From Alphaproteobacteria bacterium (GTDB lineage Bacteria > Pseudomonadota > Alphaproteobacteria > Sphingomonadales > SMXR01), in NCBI GenBank assembly GCA_004356215.1, contig SMXR01000032.1:1-43320 (forward strand): 43,320 nucleotides of DNA, in the 5' to 3' direction. Under the pieces are notes generated by a model that saw nothing but the letters and a program-made list of their open reading frames with translations, made no database searches and was not told the DNA's origin. The position numbers and the translations under genes are program-made. Every line of letters starts with the position of its first letter. The stretch's first letter is position 1. This document shows, in pieces, positions 25,695 to 33,951 of the stretch.

Positions 25695-26828
25695 ATGAAG
25701 ATAGCCGTCTGGAAGGAAACACGGGGTGATGAACGCCGGGTCGCCGCAACCCCCGATACCGTGAAAAAATTTATCGATCTCGGGTTCCGGGTCGCGGTTG
25801 AGGCTGGCGCGGGACTAAATTCCAGCATTCCCGATGCCGCTTATCTGGACGCCGGCGCGACCATCGCCAAATCCGCCAGGGATGCCGCTTCCGGCGCCGA
25901 TATTATTCTTAAAGTCAGCCGTCCGACCGCCAAGGAACGCCCCAACCTGCCCAAGGGGGTGATACTGGTCGCAATTCTGGCCCCCCACGCCGATGCCGAA
26001 AGTATCAAGGCCTACGCCCGGGGTGGTGTGACCGCGTTTGCCATGGAGTTGATGCCGCGCATCACCCGGGCGCAATCGATGGATGTGTTGTCGAGCCAAT
26101 CAAACCTTGCCGGTTACAAGGCGGTGCTGGATGCCGCCGGGGTTTACGGCCGGGTATTCCCGATGATGATGACCGCCGCCGGCACGCTCGCCCCGGCCAA
26201 GGTGATGGTCATGGGCGTCGGCGTTGCCGGACTGCAGGCGATTGCCACCGCCAGGCGCCTCGGGGCTATCGTTTCGGCCACCGACGTCCGGATGGCGACA
26301 AAAGAACAGGTTGAAAGCCTGGGTGCCAAATTTGTTATGGTCGAGGACGACGAGGCCAGGGAGGCCGAGACCGCCGGTGGCTACGCCAAGGAAATGTCGA
26401 AGGCCTACCAGAAAAAGCAGGCGGCCCTGATTGGCGAAACTATTCAAAAGCAGGATATCGTTATCACCACCGCGCTGATCCCGGGGCGCCCGGCGCCGGT
26501 TTTGATCACCAAAGAAATGGTGAAAACCATGCGGCCGGGCTCGGTGATCGTCGATCTGGCGGTCGAGATGGGCGGCAATTGTGAATTATCGAAGCCCGGC
26601 GAAGTGGTTGATGCCGGGGGGGTAAAGATTGTCGGGTATCTCAACGTGCCATCGCGCCTCGCCGCCGATGCCTCGGCGCTTTATGCCAAAAACCTTTTGA
26701 ATTTTGTCACCATGCTGGTCGATGCCGAAAAAAAGGAAATCGCCATCGATTGGGACGATGAGATCCTGAAAGCGATCACGCTGGCCCGCGGCGGCAAAAT
26801 TGTTCATCCAAACTACGGGGGGAAATAA
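25695..26828 (+). CDS. pntAA: NAD(P) transhydrogenase subunit alpha, part 1 (NAD-binding, dI)
   Basis: Soluble NAD(H)-binding domain I of the proton-translocating Re/Si-specific transhydrogenase. It has 377 residues, starting MKIAVWKETRGDERRVA. It carries the Rossmann motif VMGVGVAGLQAIATARRLGA and, near residue 225-245, the mobile loop region. It lacks the membrane part, which is encoded by the next gene, as in Rhodospirillum-type three-gene systems. A ribosome site (GGGGAA) precedes the ATG. The stop is 1 nt before the pntAB start. Confidence 0.96.
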   Translation: MKIAVWKETRGDERRVAATPDTVKKFIDLGFRVAVEAGAGLNSSIPDAAYLDAGATIAKSARDAASGADIILKVSRPTAKERPNLPKGVILVAILAPHADAESIKAYARGGVTAFAMELMPRITRAQSMDVLSSQSNLAGYKAVLDAAGVYGRVFPMMMTAAGTLAPAKVMVMGVGVAGLQAIATARRLGAIVSATDVRMATKEQVESLGAKFVMVEDDEAREAETAGGYAKEMSKAYQKKQAALIGETIQKQDIVITTALIPGRPAPVLITKEMVKTMRPGSVIVDLAVEMGGNCELSKPGEVVDAGGVKIVGYLNVPSRLAADASALYAKNLLNFVTMLVDAEKKEIAIDWDDEILKAITLARGGKIVHPNYGGK

Positions 26829-26829
26829 A

Positions 26830-27135
26830 ATGGAAATCCTTACTGAAGTCCAGGCCAACCCATTCGTCCAGCAGCTGTCAATTTTCGTGCTGGCGGTGTT
26901 TATCGGTTATTACGTTGTCTGGTCGGTGACCCCGGCGCTGCACACGCCTTTGATGTCGGTCACCAATGCGATCTCATCTGTGATTATTGTTGGCGCCCTG
27001 ATTGCCGCCGGGCCTGATGTTACCAGTATCTCAAAAATCCTCGGCATCATTGCCATCGCACTGGCGGGCGTGAACATTTTCGGCGGTTTTGCCGTCACCG
27101 GGCGCATGCTCGCCATGTACAAGAAAAAGAAATAG
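26830..27135 (+). CDS. pntAB: NAD(P) transhydrogenase subunit alpha, part 2 (membrane, dII)
   Basis: A 101-residue membrane protein with three helices (about 18-36, 43-63, 69-90), the alpha-side half of the proton channel. Typical segments are QLSIFVLAVFIGYYVVWSV, HTPLMSVTNAISSV and VNIFGGFAVTGRML. The ATG at 26830 follows a G-rich ribosome site and lies 1 nt after the pntAA stop. An upstream in-frame ATG at 26800 inside pntAA is rejected. pntB follows after 9 nt. Confidence 0.96.
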   Translation: MEILTEVQANPFVQQLSIFVLAVFIGYYVVWSVTPALHTPLMSVTNAISSVIIVGALIAAGPDVTSISKILGIIAIALAGVNIFGGFAVTGRMLAMYKKKK

Positions 27136-27144
27136 GGACGGTTT

Positions 27145-28563
27145 ATGTCGGAATTACAGGTTAACGCCACGGCCATAGCCTACCTCGTTTCAGCGGTGCT
27201 GTTTATCATGGCGCTGCGCGGCCTGTCCTCGCCCGACAGTTCACGCAAGGGCAATGTTATGGGTATTCTGGGGATGTTCATCGCCATCACCGCAACGGTC
27301 CTCAATCCCGAAATTGTCTCCTACGGGTGGATTGCCGGCGCACTCCTGTTCGGCGGCGGCATTGGTTTTATAATTGCCCGCCGGATTGCGATGACGGCGA
27401 TGCCGCAGCTGGTGGCCGGCTTCCATAGTCTTGTCGGGCTGGCGGCGGTGCTGGTTGCCGGGGCGGCGTTCCTCAACCCGATTGCCTTTGATATTGCCGA
27501 TGCCATGGGAAATATTTTTACCGCCTCCAAGATCGAAATGTCGCTGGGAGCGGCGATTGGGGCCATAACCTTTTCCGGATCGATTATCGCGTTTTTGAAA
27601 CTGCAGGGCCTGATGTCGGGAACGCCGATCACACTCCCCGGCCGCCATGTCATCAATGGTGCCTTGGCGCTGGCAATCGTCGGGTTTATCGGCTGGTTCG
27701 CCATCGACCAGTCGATCAGCTTCGGCCCGGTCCATATATTCTGGGCGCTGACGGCCTTGAGTTTTATTATTGGCTTTTTGCTGATAATCCCGATTGGCGG
27801 CGCCGACATGCCGGTGGTGATCAGCATGCTCAATTCCTATTCCGGCTGGGCCGCGGCGGGGATTGGCTTTACGCTCGGGAACGACGCCCTGATCGTTACT
27901 GGCGCGCTGGTCGGCTCCTCCGGGGCGATCCTTTCCTACATCATGTGCAAGGCCATGAACCGCTCGTTCATCAGCGTCATTGCCGGTGGGTTCGGTGGCG
28001 ATGATGCCGGCCCGGCGGCGGGGGCGGCGGAAGAAAAACCCTACAAACAGGGCAGCGCCGAGGATGCCGCGTTTATCCTGAAAAACGCCGGCAAAGTGAT
28101 CATCGTGCCCGGTTACGGCATGGCGGTGGCCCAGGCCCAGCATGCGTTACGCGAGATGGCCGACCTCCTTAAATCCGAAGGCGTCGATGTTTCTTATGCG
28201 ATCCATCCGGTGGCCGGACGGATGCCCGGGCACATGAACGTGCTGCTCGCCGAGGCCAACGTGCCTTACGATGAAGTGTTCGAGCTTGATGACATTAACA
28301 ACGAGTTCGCCACCGCCGATGTCGCTTATGTCATTGGCGCCAACGATGTCACCAACCCGGCGGCCAAGACCGATACCGCGAGCCCGATCTACGGCATGCC
28401 GGTTCTCGATGTCGAGAAGGCCAAGACGGTCTTGTTCGTCAAGCGCTCGCTCGGCACCGGCTACGCCGGGGTTGCCAACGAGTTGTTCTTTCGCGACAAC
28501 ACCATGATGCTTCTCGGCGACGCCAAGAAAATGACCGAAGGCATCAACAAGGCGCTGGATTAA
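27145..28563 (+). CDS. pntB: NAD(P) transhydrogenase subunit beta
   Basis: A 472-residue subunit with about nine N-terminal membrane helices (dII, residues 7-280) and the C-terminal NADP(H)-binding domain III. The latter has VIIVPGYGMAVAQAQHALRE, YAIHPVAGRMPGHMNVLLAE and VIGANDVTNPAA. Together with PntAA and PntAB it couples proton import to NADPH formation from NADH. It is the last gene of the tight operon; a small exported protein gene follows 20 nt later. Confidence 0.97.
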   Translation: MSELQVNATAIAYLVSAVLFIMALRGLSSPDSSRKGNVMGILGMFIAITATVLNPEIVSYGWIAGALLFGGGIGFIIARRIAMTAMPQLVAGFHSLVGLAAVLVAGAAFLNPIAFDIADAMGNIFTASKIEMSLGAAIGAITFSGSIIAFLKLQGLMSGTPITLPGRHVINGALALAIVGFIGWFAIDQSISFGPVHIFWALTALSFIIGFLLIIPIGGADMPVVISMLNSYSGWAAAGIGFTLGNDALIVTGALVGSSGAILSYIMCKAMNRSFISVIAGGFGGDDAGPAAGAAEEKPYKQGSAEDAAFILKNAGKVIIVPGYGMAVAQAQHALREMADLLKSEGVDVSYAIHPVAGRMPGHMNVLLAEANVPYDEVFELDDINNEFATADVAYVIGANDVTNPAAKTDTASPIYGMPVLDVEKAKTVLFVKRSLGTGYAGVANELFFRDNTMMLLGDAKKMTEGINKALD

Positions 28564-28583
28564 AATTTCAAGGAGATAATTCC

Positions 28584-29054
28584 ATGCTGAAAATTATTAA
28601 ATTGTTTATTGTCGTCCCTGTTTTTTCAATATTTTCTGCGATTTCTGCCAGTCCGGGTTTGGCCGGAGAAGAAGACGTGCTGGACGCGCCGTGTGTGGTT
28701 GATGGGTATCTTCGCGCCCGCGAACAAACCATGCAGGTCGATGCCAAGCCCAAGGATGTTGAGAGCCTTATGAAATTTGTCGCCGCAGACCTGGTTTACG
28801 AACATCCCCGGGTCGGGATCAAAATCGAGGGCGCTGAAGCCTACCGGGCGGGCGTGACCGCTTTCCTCGGCGACACCGATGACGGCCGTTATCAGGTGAT
28901 TGATTATCTGGTCAATGGCGATACGGTGGCGATCACCTTCAACCGGGAATTTAAAACCATGACCGATGGCCAATGGCAGGAAAGAGTAGTCAAACAACTG
29001 GTTGTTTTTGAGGTCAAAGACGGAAAAATCACCCGGATCATTGATTACTGGTAA
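28584..29054 (+). CDS. Exported NTF2/SnoaL-like protein
   Basis: A 156-residue protein with a signal peptide (hydrophobic core at about 5-24, likely cut after GLAG). The rest has the size and pattern of a single SnoaL-like/NTF2 fold: a long helix (DGYLRAREQTMQ), ADLVYEHPRVGIKIEGAEAY, then antiparallel strands ending VVFEVKDGKITRIIDYW, the usual closing motif of this fold. It lies 20 nt after pntB with an AGGAG ribosome site, so it may be read from the pnt transcript. No catalytic assignment is possible. Confidence 0.7.
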   Translation: MLKIIKLFIVVPVFSIFSAISASPGLAGEEDVLDAPCVVDGYLRAREQTMQVDAKPKDVESLMKFVAADLVYEHPRVGIKIEGAEAYRAGVTAFLGDTDDGRYQVIDYLVNGDTVAITFNREFKTMTDGQWQERVVKQLVVFEVKDGKITRIIDYW

Positions 29055-29115
29055 AAATCTGTACTGCCATGACTGAAAGCATCATCAAGGCGTTGGAGTA
29101 ATTTAGGAGGGGTTT

Positions 29116-29607
29116 ATGTATTCATTTACTACAGTAGGAATTCGCTTAATGGCTGCCTATTTTGTTTTTTCCGGATTGGCATATTTTGGTGATTTTTTTC
29201 TCCCATTAATAGGGGCAAGCAACACCCCTCAACTTGAAAGTTATCAGGCCACCAGTTTTTATGTCATTACAAGCATAATTTTAGGGGTTCTTATATGGCT
29301 TATGTCTAAACCCTTAGCCATATTTGCTACGGCAGGATTACCTGAGGTAAATAAACAGGTAGGCTCTGAAAGTATTATTGCCAGCGGGACATTTTTGATT
29401 GGGCTTTACTGGTCTGTTTCCAGCTTACCGAATGCGATTTATACGACATTTTATATTAATTCTAATTATAGTATTGGCGAGCATGATTATGTCACTGAAA
29501 TCCTGTTTTCATCCTGGCTATCAGGAATTACGGGTCTAATTGTGATGCTCAGTTCATTTAGAATCGCCGGGTTAGTTGGAAAAATTCGCAAAATGGGAAC
29601 CAAGTAG
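29116..29607 (+). CDS. AT-rich membrane protein of unknown function
   Basis: A 163-residue protein I do not recognise. It has four likely membrane helices (about 8-30, 48-70, 88-108, 133-154) and a basic C-terminus (GKIRKMGTK). A strong ribosome site (GGAGGGG) lies 3 nt before the ATG, an unusually short spacing. The gene is clearly AT-richer than its neighbours and uses A/T-ending codons (AAT, ATT, TTA) rarely chosen nearby, so recent acquisition is plausible. Similar small four-helix proteins of unknown role occur in many bacteria. Confidence 0.6.
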   Translation: MYSFTTVGIRLMAAYFVFSGLAYFGDFFLPLIGASNTPQLESYQATSFYVITSIILGVLIWLMSKPLAIFATAGLPEVNKQVGSESIIASGTFLIGLYWSVSSLPNAIYTTFYINSNYSIGEHDYVTEILFSSWLSGITGLIVMLSSFRIAGLVGKIRKMGTK

Positions 29608-29621
29608 GTAGGCTTTTTGCC

Positions 29622-30308
29622 TTATTTATTAGGCATAAACTCACCCAGCGACTTCTTCTGCATGCCATCCGCATCAAAATTCGCCGGGTCGAGCCAGGCC
29701 AGATAAGCAGCATCGATGGCGGGCCATTCACTATCGATGATCGAATACCACGCGCTATCGCGGCTACGGTCTTTCATGACAAAATGCTGGCGGAAAATGC
29801 CCTCAAAAGTAAAGCCGAAACGCTCGGCGGCGCGTTTTGAAGGCTCATTCAGGTTATTGCATTTCCATTCATAGCGGCGGTAACCAAGCGTGGTCATGGC
29901 GTAGTGGCTTAAAAGGTAGATCGCTTCGGTGGCGCCAACGGTGCGGCGTAATTCCTTGGTAAAACGGATGTAGCCGACTTCAATGGTGCCATGTTCGGGG
30001 ACGAAATTCAAAAGCGAAAATGTACCCACTGGCATGCCATCGCGGTTCCGGAGAATTGAAAAAAACAGGTATTCTTCATTTATTTCACACTCTTTCATGT
30101 GGTCTTCAAATTCAGCAAAAGTATGGAACGGCCCGGTCGGCAAGTAATCGTATGTGAAATGCTCGGAGGGGTCTTTGATCAGCTGATATAGCGGCGCGGT
30201 ATGATCCCCGGCATTCAGCGGCACAATGGTCACATGCGCCCCCTTAAGCTTAACCCGTTCCGGCGGCGGGGCGCCTTTCCAGTTAAGTTTTTTTGGGGTG
30301 CTGTTCAT
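29622..30308 (-). CDS. GNAT N-acetyltransferase, RimJ/RimL-like
   Basis: A 228-residue acetyltransferase of the RimJ/RimL-type GNAT group. Visible are the substrate-side start KLKGAHVTIVPLNAGDH, the strand GTFSLLNFVPEHGTIEVGYI, a helix beginning VGATEAIYLLSHYAM, and YEWKCNNLNEPSKRAAERFGFTFEGIF (in parts), the usual motif B of this branch. It may acetylate a protein N-terminus or a small molecule. It follows the AhpD-like gene after 9 nt on the same strand, so the two form a small operon. Confidence 0.85.
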   Translation of the reverse strand: MNSTPKKLNWKGAPPPERVKLKGAHVTIVPLNAGDHTAPLYQLIKDPSEHFTYDYLPTGPFHTFAEFEDHMKECEINEEYLFFSILRNRDGMPVGTFSLLNFVPEHGTIEVGYIRFTKELRRTVGATEAIYLLSHYAMTTLGYRRYEWKCNNLNEPSKRAAERFGFTFEGIFRQHFVMKDRSRDSAWYSIIDSEWPAIDAAYLAWLDPANFDADGMQKKSLGEFMPNK

Positions 30309-30317
30309 CCCGGCACC

Positions 30318-30923
30318 TTATTGATGCGACCAGCCCTTGTCATCATCAGAATCAGCCGGCGAGCGGCCAAGGGGTTCGCCTTCGGTGGAAATGCCGAGGC
30401 CCAGCACGGTGCGGTTGGCGTAGGCGAAATAGGATACCACTTGATTGATCTCGAGAATCTCACCATCGTCCCAGCCGATGAGGCGCAAGTGGTCAACATC
30501 GGCCTCTTTCAAAAGGTCAGGATTTTGGGTGAGTTTGGCGGCGTAAAGCAGTGCCGCCAGTTCCTTGTCCTTGAAGGCCCCGGACGGAATACCGTTGACG
30601 ATGGCTGCCTTGATCTCTTTTGCGCGCTTATCATCCCTGAGGAGGCGTTTAAGGCCGGCAAAGTGATGATCAACACAATAGGCGCAACCGTTCAGGTGGC
30701 TGACGTAAACCCCGAGAACTTCGAGGAACCAGGTCGGGATTGTATTGGCGGTATGATGGAGCGCATTTTTATAAAGCGCCATATGGCCTTCCATGGAATG
30801 CGGGCGCAAGGAATGCGCCATCATGATGTTATCGACGGTATCCTCCGGGCCTTTGATGCGATCATATAAACGCTTCAGGCGCCCTTTAGCCTCGGCAAAG
30901 GGAATGGTTTTGATCCAGGTCAT
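30318..30923 (-). CDS. AhpD-like (carboxymuconolactone decarboxylase family) peroxidase-related protein
   Basis: A 201-residue member of the AhpD/CMD superfamily. The redox motif CAYCVDHH gives Cys80, Cys83 and His87, with Glu68 upstream, as in the peroxidase-related enzyme subgroup. The helical core spans about 35-170. It is likely an alkylhydroperoxidase-type thiol-disulfide protein or an antioxidant partner. It is co-transcribed with the GNAT gene downstream. The C-terminal tail (SPADSDDDKGW) is charged and probably disordered. Confidence 0.85.
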   Translation of the reverse strand: MTWIKTIPFAEAKGRLKRLYDRIKGPEDTVDNIMMAHSLRPHSMEGHMALYKNALHHTANTIPTWFLEVLGVYVSHLNGCAYCVDHHFAGLKRLLRDDKRAKEIKAAIVNGIPSGAFKDKELAALLYAAKLTQNPDLLKEADVDHLRLIGWDDGEILEINQVVSYFAYANRTVLGLGISTEGEPLGRSPADSDDDKGWSHQ

Positions 30924-30956
30924 GAGAAAACCCTAATTGGTTAAAGGGGATTGGCC

Positions 30957-30983
30957 AATAAAAAAGCGCCCTAAAAGGTGCTT
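30957..30983 (-). terminator. Terminator-like hairpin after the serine hydrolase gene
   Basis: On the minus strand GCACC (30977-30981) faces GGCGC (30966-30970) across a 6-nt loop, with one mismatch, followed by six T. It is weak because of the mismatch, but is well placed 44 nt after the serine hydrolase stop. Confidence 0.4.
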
Positions 30984-31026
30984 CCCCTAAAGTTTGGTCC
31001 AGATCACACCCCTAGTTCCTAAGTGG

Positions 31027-32115
31027 TTAATCCTCATCGACCAGGATTTTTTCGGCGATATCAGCATCGAAAAGATGCACACCATTGTTGGCAAACCAAA
31101 CCAGTGTTAACCCGTATTTTGGAAAACGGCGGACCCCGGCGCGGTACCCCCCTAAATCTCCGAAAGCCTGTTGAACATTTTTTCCAACCAAAATTCCGCC
31201 GCCAATTTCACCTGCGATCCAGCCCGGGGAAAATGGGGTAAGGTCGCCGGAAGACAAGGTTGCTGGCTCTAACATTTTGGCCCGAACAAATTCGGAAAGG
31301 ATTTTTCCTTTAATCAGTTCCCGATCCCATTTTAAATAATCATCCATGGTCATGAAGATTCCCCCAGCCCCATAGGTCTGTCTTAAAACGGTTGTTTCGA
31401 TTAGCCCCTGGTCGGTCGTTTCATAGCCCATAGCGGTTGGGGAAAGCCCCTTTGTCCCCGGTTCATTTACCCAAGCAAGCTCCATCTTCAAGGGTTTAAA
31501 AATCCGTTCATTTAAAAGGTAGCCATACCCTTGGCCGGTGGCAACTTCGATCATTTCGGCAATTAAAACGAAGGCCGAGTTGGAATAGGCGACATCGGTT
31601 CCTGGAGCAAAATCCAGTTTTCCATCGGAAATCATTAAATGATACACATCCGCATTATTTCTAATATCCAATCCCTTTTCCTCGGCAATGGAAAAATAAT
31701 CAGGAATGCCGCTGGTGTGGGTCAACAAATGCCACAGGGTAACTTTTCTATAGCTGTTAGGAAGGTTGTCCAAAAATTTAGTAGGGGAATCATCAAGGGA
31801 CAAAACACCCTCTTCAACCAATTGAAGAGCCAAGGCCGCGGTAAACTGTTTAGCCAAGGAGGCAAGATAAATTGGTGTGTCCATCCGTAATTTTTCTTTA
31901 CCAATGACTGCATCCCCAACCTCAAGGTGGCTAATGAGTTTTCCATCACAAGCCAAAGCCACAACAAACCCCGCCTTACCCGTGAAATCATCATTAAGAT
32001 CTCGCAAGATTTGGTTGGAGGCCGCTTTGTAGGTTTCACAATTTCCTGAAGCCCGTGCCAAGGGGGGCATGAAAAAAACTATCGAGCAAAACAAAATAAT
32101 AAAAAGAGTTTTCAT
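31027..32115 (-). CDS. Exported serine hydrolase of the beta-lactamase/penicillin-binding fold
   Basis: A 362-residue class-C beta-lactamase-like serine hydrolase with a signal peptide (TLFIILFCSIVFFMPPLARA), so periplasmic. The active-site Ser86/Lys89 form SLAK (YLASLAKQF), and the second motif is Tyr177-Ser-Asn179 (VAYSNSAF). The third motif is not a clear KTG and is probably the GDLGGYRAG segment. ATG 32115 with GAGG 7 nt upstream is chosen over an ATG six codons earlier. Base composition is AT-richer than the flanks. Two BlaI/CopY-type operators lie just upstream. It could be an esterase, DD-peptidase or beta-lactamase. Confidence 0.85.
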   Translation of the reverse strand: MKTLFIILFCSIVFFMPPLARASGNCETYKAASNQILRDLNDDFTGKAGFVVALACDGKLISHLEVGDAVIGKEKLRMDTPIYLASLAKQFTAALALQLVEEGVLSLDDSPTKFLDNLPNSYRKVTLWHLLTHTSGIPDYFSIAEEKGLDIRNNADVYHLMISDGKLDFAPGTDVAYSNSAFVLIAEMIEVATGQGYGYLLNERIFKPLKMELAWVNEPGTKGLSPTAMGYETTDQGLIETTVLRQTYGAGGIFMTMDDYLKWDRELIKGKILSEFVRAKMLEPATLSSGDLTPFSPGWIAGEIGGGILVGKNVQQAFGDLGGYRAGVRRFPKYGLTLVWFANNGVHLFDADIAEKILVDED

Positions 32116-32151
32116 TTTTAAACCTCGTGTCAAATTTTTTTAAAACTCTAC

Positions 32152-32193
32152 TACATGCGTAGATATAGTAAAGAAAATTAAACTACAGTTGTA
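32152..32193 (-). promoter_or_regulatory. Two BlaI/MecI/CopY-type operator dyads before the serine hydrolase
   Basis: TACATGCGTA at 32152-32161 and TACAGTTGTA at 32184-32193 match the TACA-NN-TGTA dyad bound by the BlaI/MecI/CopY repressor family; the first has one mismatch. Centres are 32 bp apart, about three helical turns. Between them, on the minus strand, lies TACTATATC as a likely -10 with a weak -35. No repressor gene of that family is in the window. Confidence 0.5.
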
Positions 32194-32223
32194 GAATTTG
32201 TTTTTTAGATAGATTATTGGCAA

Positions 32224-32248
32224 TAAAAAAGCGCCCGATGAGGCGCTT
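32224..32248 (-). terminator. Rho-independent terminator of rpsU
   Basis: On the minus strand AAGCGCC (32248-32242) pairs with GGCGCTT (32235-32229) around a 6-nt loop, followed by a T-run. It lies 24 nt after the rpsU stop. Confidence 0.8.
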
Positions 32249-32271
32249 AAATAATGATTTGATTGGTGGGA

Positions 32272-32523
32272 CTAACGGCCGCGGCGGGAGTCTGAGCGTT
32301 CCGGGCGCGGGGTACGCGGGATCAGGCCATCGCGTTCCATCCGTTTGCGGTCCATCTTGCGGGCCCTGCGAACAGCGGCGGCGGCATCACGGGCGCGTTT
32401 TTCAGACGGCTTTTCATAGAAACGGCGCATCTTCATTTCCCGGTAGACGCCTTCGCGCTGCAGTTTTTTCTTGAGCGCTCTCAGAGCCTGGTCGACATTG
32501 TTATCGCGAACGGTGACTTGCAT
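32272..32523 (-). CDS. rpsU: 30S ribosomal protein S21
   Basis: An 83-residue basic protein starting MQVTVRDNNVDQALRALKKK, diagnostic of bS21. It carries the alphaproteobacterial C-terminal extension rich in Arg (RARKMDRKRMERDG...RGR). The ATG at 32523 is chosen; a frame extension to 32631 has no resemblance to S21. It is divergent from coq9, a common alphaproteobacterial neighbourhood, and has its own terminator. Confidence 0.97.
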   Translation of the reverse strand: MQVTVRDNNVDQALRALKKKLQREGVYREMKMRRFYEKPSEKRARDAAAAVRRARKMDRKRMERDGLIPRTPRPERSDSRRGR

Positions 32524-32675
32524 TAATTCATCAACTCCTAATATCAGGTTTGCCGCCGGTTTCCCGGAGTGCGGGGGTTTCTTTATCAAACCCGGAGACA
32601 TAAAGAAAGCATTTTTTACCCATTTTTTCAAAAAGGAGGTATATTCGCAGGGGTTTAGCCCTAAGCGGAGAAGTC

Positions 32676-33344
32676 ATGGCAAAATATAACAAAGCGCCCT
32701 CGGAAATGCGCCCTGAAATCATAGCGGCGATGCTTGATCATGTGCCTTTTGATGGCTGGTCGGAGGCGGGCATGAAGCAGGCCGCGGGTGATCTCGGGGT
32801 GCCCCTGGCATTCATCAAAATGGCATTCCCGGGGGGCGCCGCTGAGATGGTTGAAGAATACCTGTTGGGCCTCGATAGCGAAATGCTCAAGCTTCTCAAG
32901 AAAAAGCGTTTGGATAAAATGGGTATGACCAAGCGGATCGTCACCGCGGTTAAAGTCAGGCTTGAGATCAATCACGGGCACCGCGAGGCGGTGCGCCGCA
33001 CCGTTGGTTTCCTGGCGCTGCCGTTCAACGCGCCGCTTGCCGCCAAGTGCCTGTGGCGCACGGTTGATGCGATGTGGAACGCCGCCGGCGATACCGCCAC
33101 CGATTACAATCATTACACCAAGCGTCTGATTTTGGGCGGGGTCTATTCCACCACCCTGATCACATGGCTGGGTGATGAGTCTGAAGGGTACCAGGATACT
33201 TTTGAGTTTCTCGACCGGCGCATCGCAAATGTCATGGAGTTTGAGAAGGTCAAGGCAAAGGCCCGCGAGTTTACCAAGGATTTACCGGATCTGGCTAAAA
33301 TCCTGGGTAAAATGCGTTACCCCGACGGCCATAGACGGCCATAA
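32676..33344 (+). CDS. COQ9-family ubiquinone biosynthesis protein
   Basis: A 222-residue COQ9-family protein. The N-terminal half resembles a TetR-like helical fold (PFDGWSEAGMKQAAGDLGV). The C-terminal COQ9 domain has MWNAAGDTATDYNHYTKR and LGGVYSTTLITWLGDES, the family signature thought to line the lipid-binding pocket. In mitochondria COQ9 binds isoprenoid lipids and presents intermediates to COQ7. It is divergent from rpsU, with its 3' end 3 nt from the purE stop. ubiX lies about 1.4 kb further on, though its flavin product also serves other enzymes. Confidence 0.88.
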   Translation: MAKYNKAPSEMRPEIIAAMLDHVPFDGWSEAGMKQAAGDLGVPLAFIKMAFPGGAAEMVEEYLLGLDSEMLKLLKKKRLDKMGMTKRIVTAVKVRLEINHGHREAVRRTVGFLALPFNAPLAAKCLWRTVDAMWNAAGDTATDYNHYTKRLILGGVYSTTLITWLGDESEGYQDTFEFLDRRIANVMEFEKVKAKAREFTKDLPDLAKILGKMRYPDGHRRP

Positions 33345-33347
33345 ATT

Positions 33348-33830
33348 TTAATCTTTTGGAATTTCGGCGAGATTGTCGGCTTGGGCCTTGCGCCAGGTTT
33401 TTATTTTGGCTTGCAAGGCCTTATCACTGATCGAAAGCATTTCGGCGGCCAAAATCCCGGCATTTTTAGCGCCATCAATGGCAACGGTGGCCACCGGAAT
33501 GCCCGGCGGCATCTGGACAATCGCCAGGAAAGCATCAATCCCCTCAAGGCTGGCCTTCAAGGGCACACCAATGACCGGCAGAGTGGTCAGGGCAGCGACG
33601 ACACCGGGAAGGTGCGCGGCCATACCCGCCCCGGCGATGAAAATGCGCGTACCGGCGGCTTCGGCTCCGGTTACATACTCCTGCAACCTGGCATTCTTGC
33701 GGTGGGCGGAAATGATTTTGGCTTCATTGGGAATGCCAAAAACATCCATGGCCTCGGCGGCTTTTTTCATCACCGGCCAATCAGACTGGCTGCCCATAAT
33801 GATGCTGACGAGTGGTGTTTTGGTTGCCAT
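33348..33830 (-). CDS. purE: 5-(carboxyamino)imidazole ribonucleotide mutase
   Basis: Converts N5-CAIR to CAIR in purine synthesis. It has 160 residues, the usual length of the bacterial class I enzyme. Motifs are SIIMGSQSDWPVMKKAAE, IFIAGAGMAAHLPGVVAA, TLPVIGVPLKAS and IVQMPPGIPVATVAI. The segment usually read SAHRTP is SAHRKNARLQEY here; the active-site His/Arg are kept. The purK partner usually placed downstream is absent: the next gene, coq9, is convergent. Confidence 0.95.
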   Translation of the reverse strand: MATKTPLVSIIMGSQSDWPVMKKAAEAMDVFGIPNEAKIISAHRKNARLQEYVTGAEAAGTRIFIAGAGMAAHLPGVVAALTTLPVIGVPLKASLEGIDAFLAIVQMPPGIPVATVAIDGAKNAGILAAEMLSISDKALQAKIKTWRKAQADNLAEIPKD

Positions 33831-33849
33831 CCTTCAATGTTCCTAAACT

Positions 33850-33880
33850 AAAAAAACCGGCATGGGTTTCACCTGCCGGC
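33850..33880 (-). terminator. Terminator of the DUF465 gene
   Basis: On the minus strand CCGGCA (33879-33874) pairs with TGCCGG (33862-33857), followed by seven T. It ends the small DUF465 gene and insulates purE. Confidence 0.75.
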
Positions 33881-33951
33881 GAGGTCCAATTATAATCAGC
33901 ACCGTTAGTTTCGCAAGCCAAATCGGTTTTTTCCCGCGATCAACTATAAAT

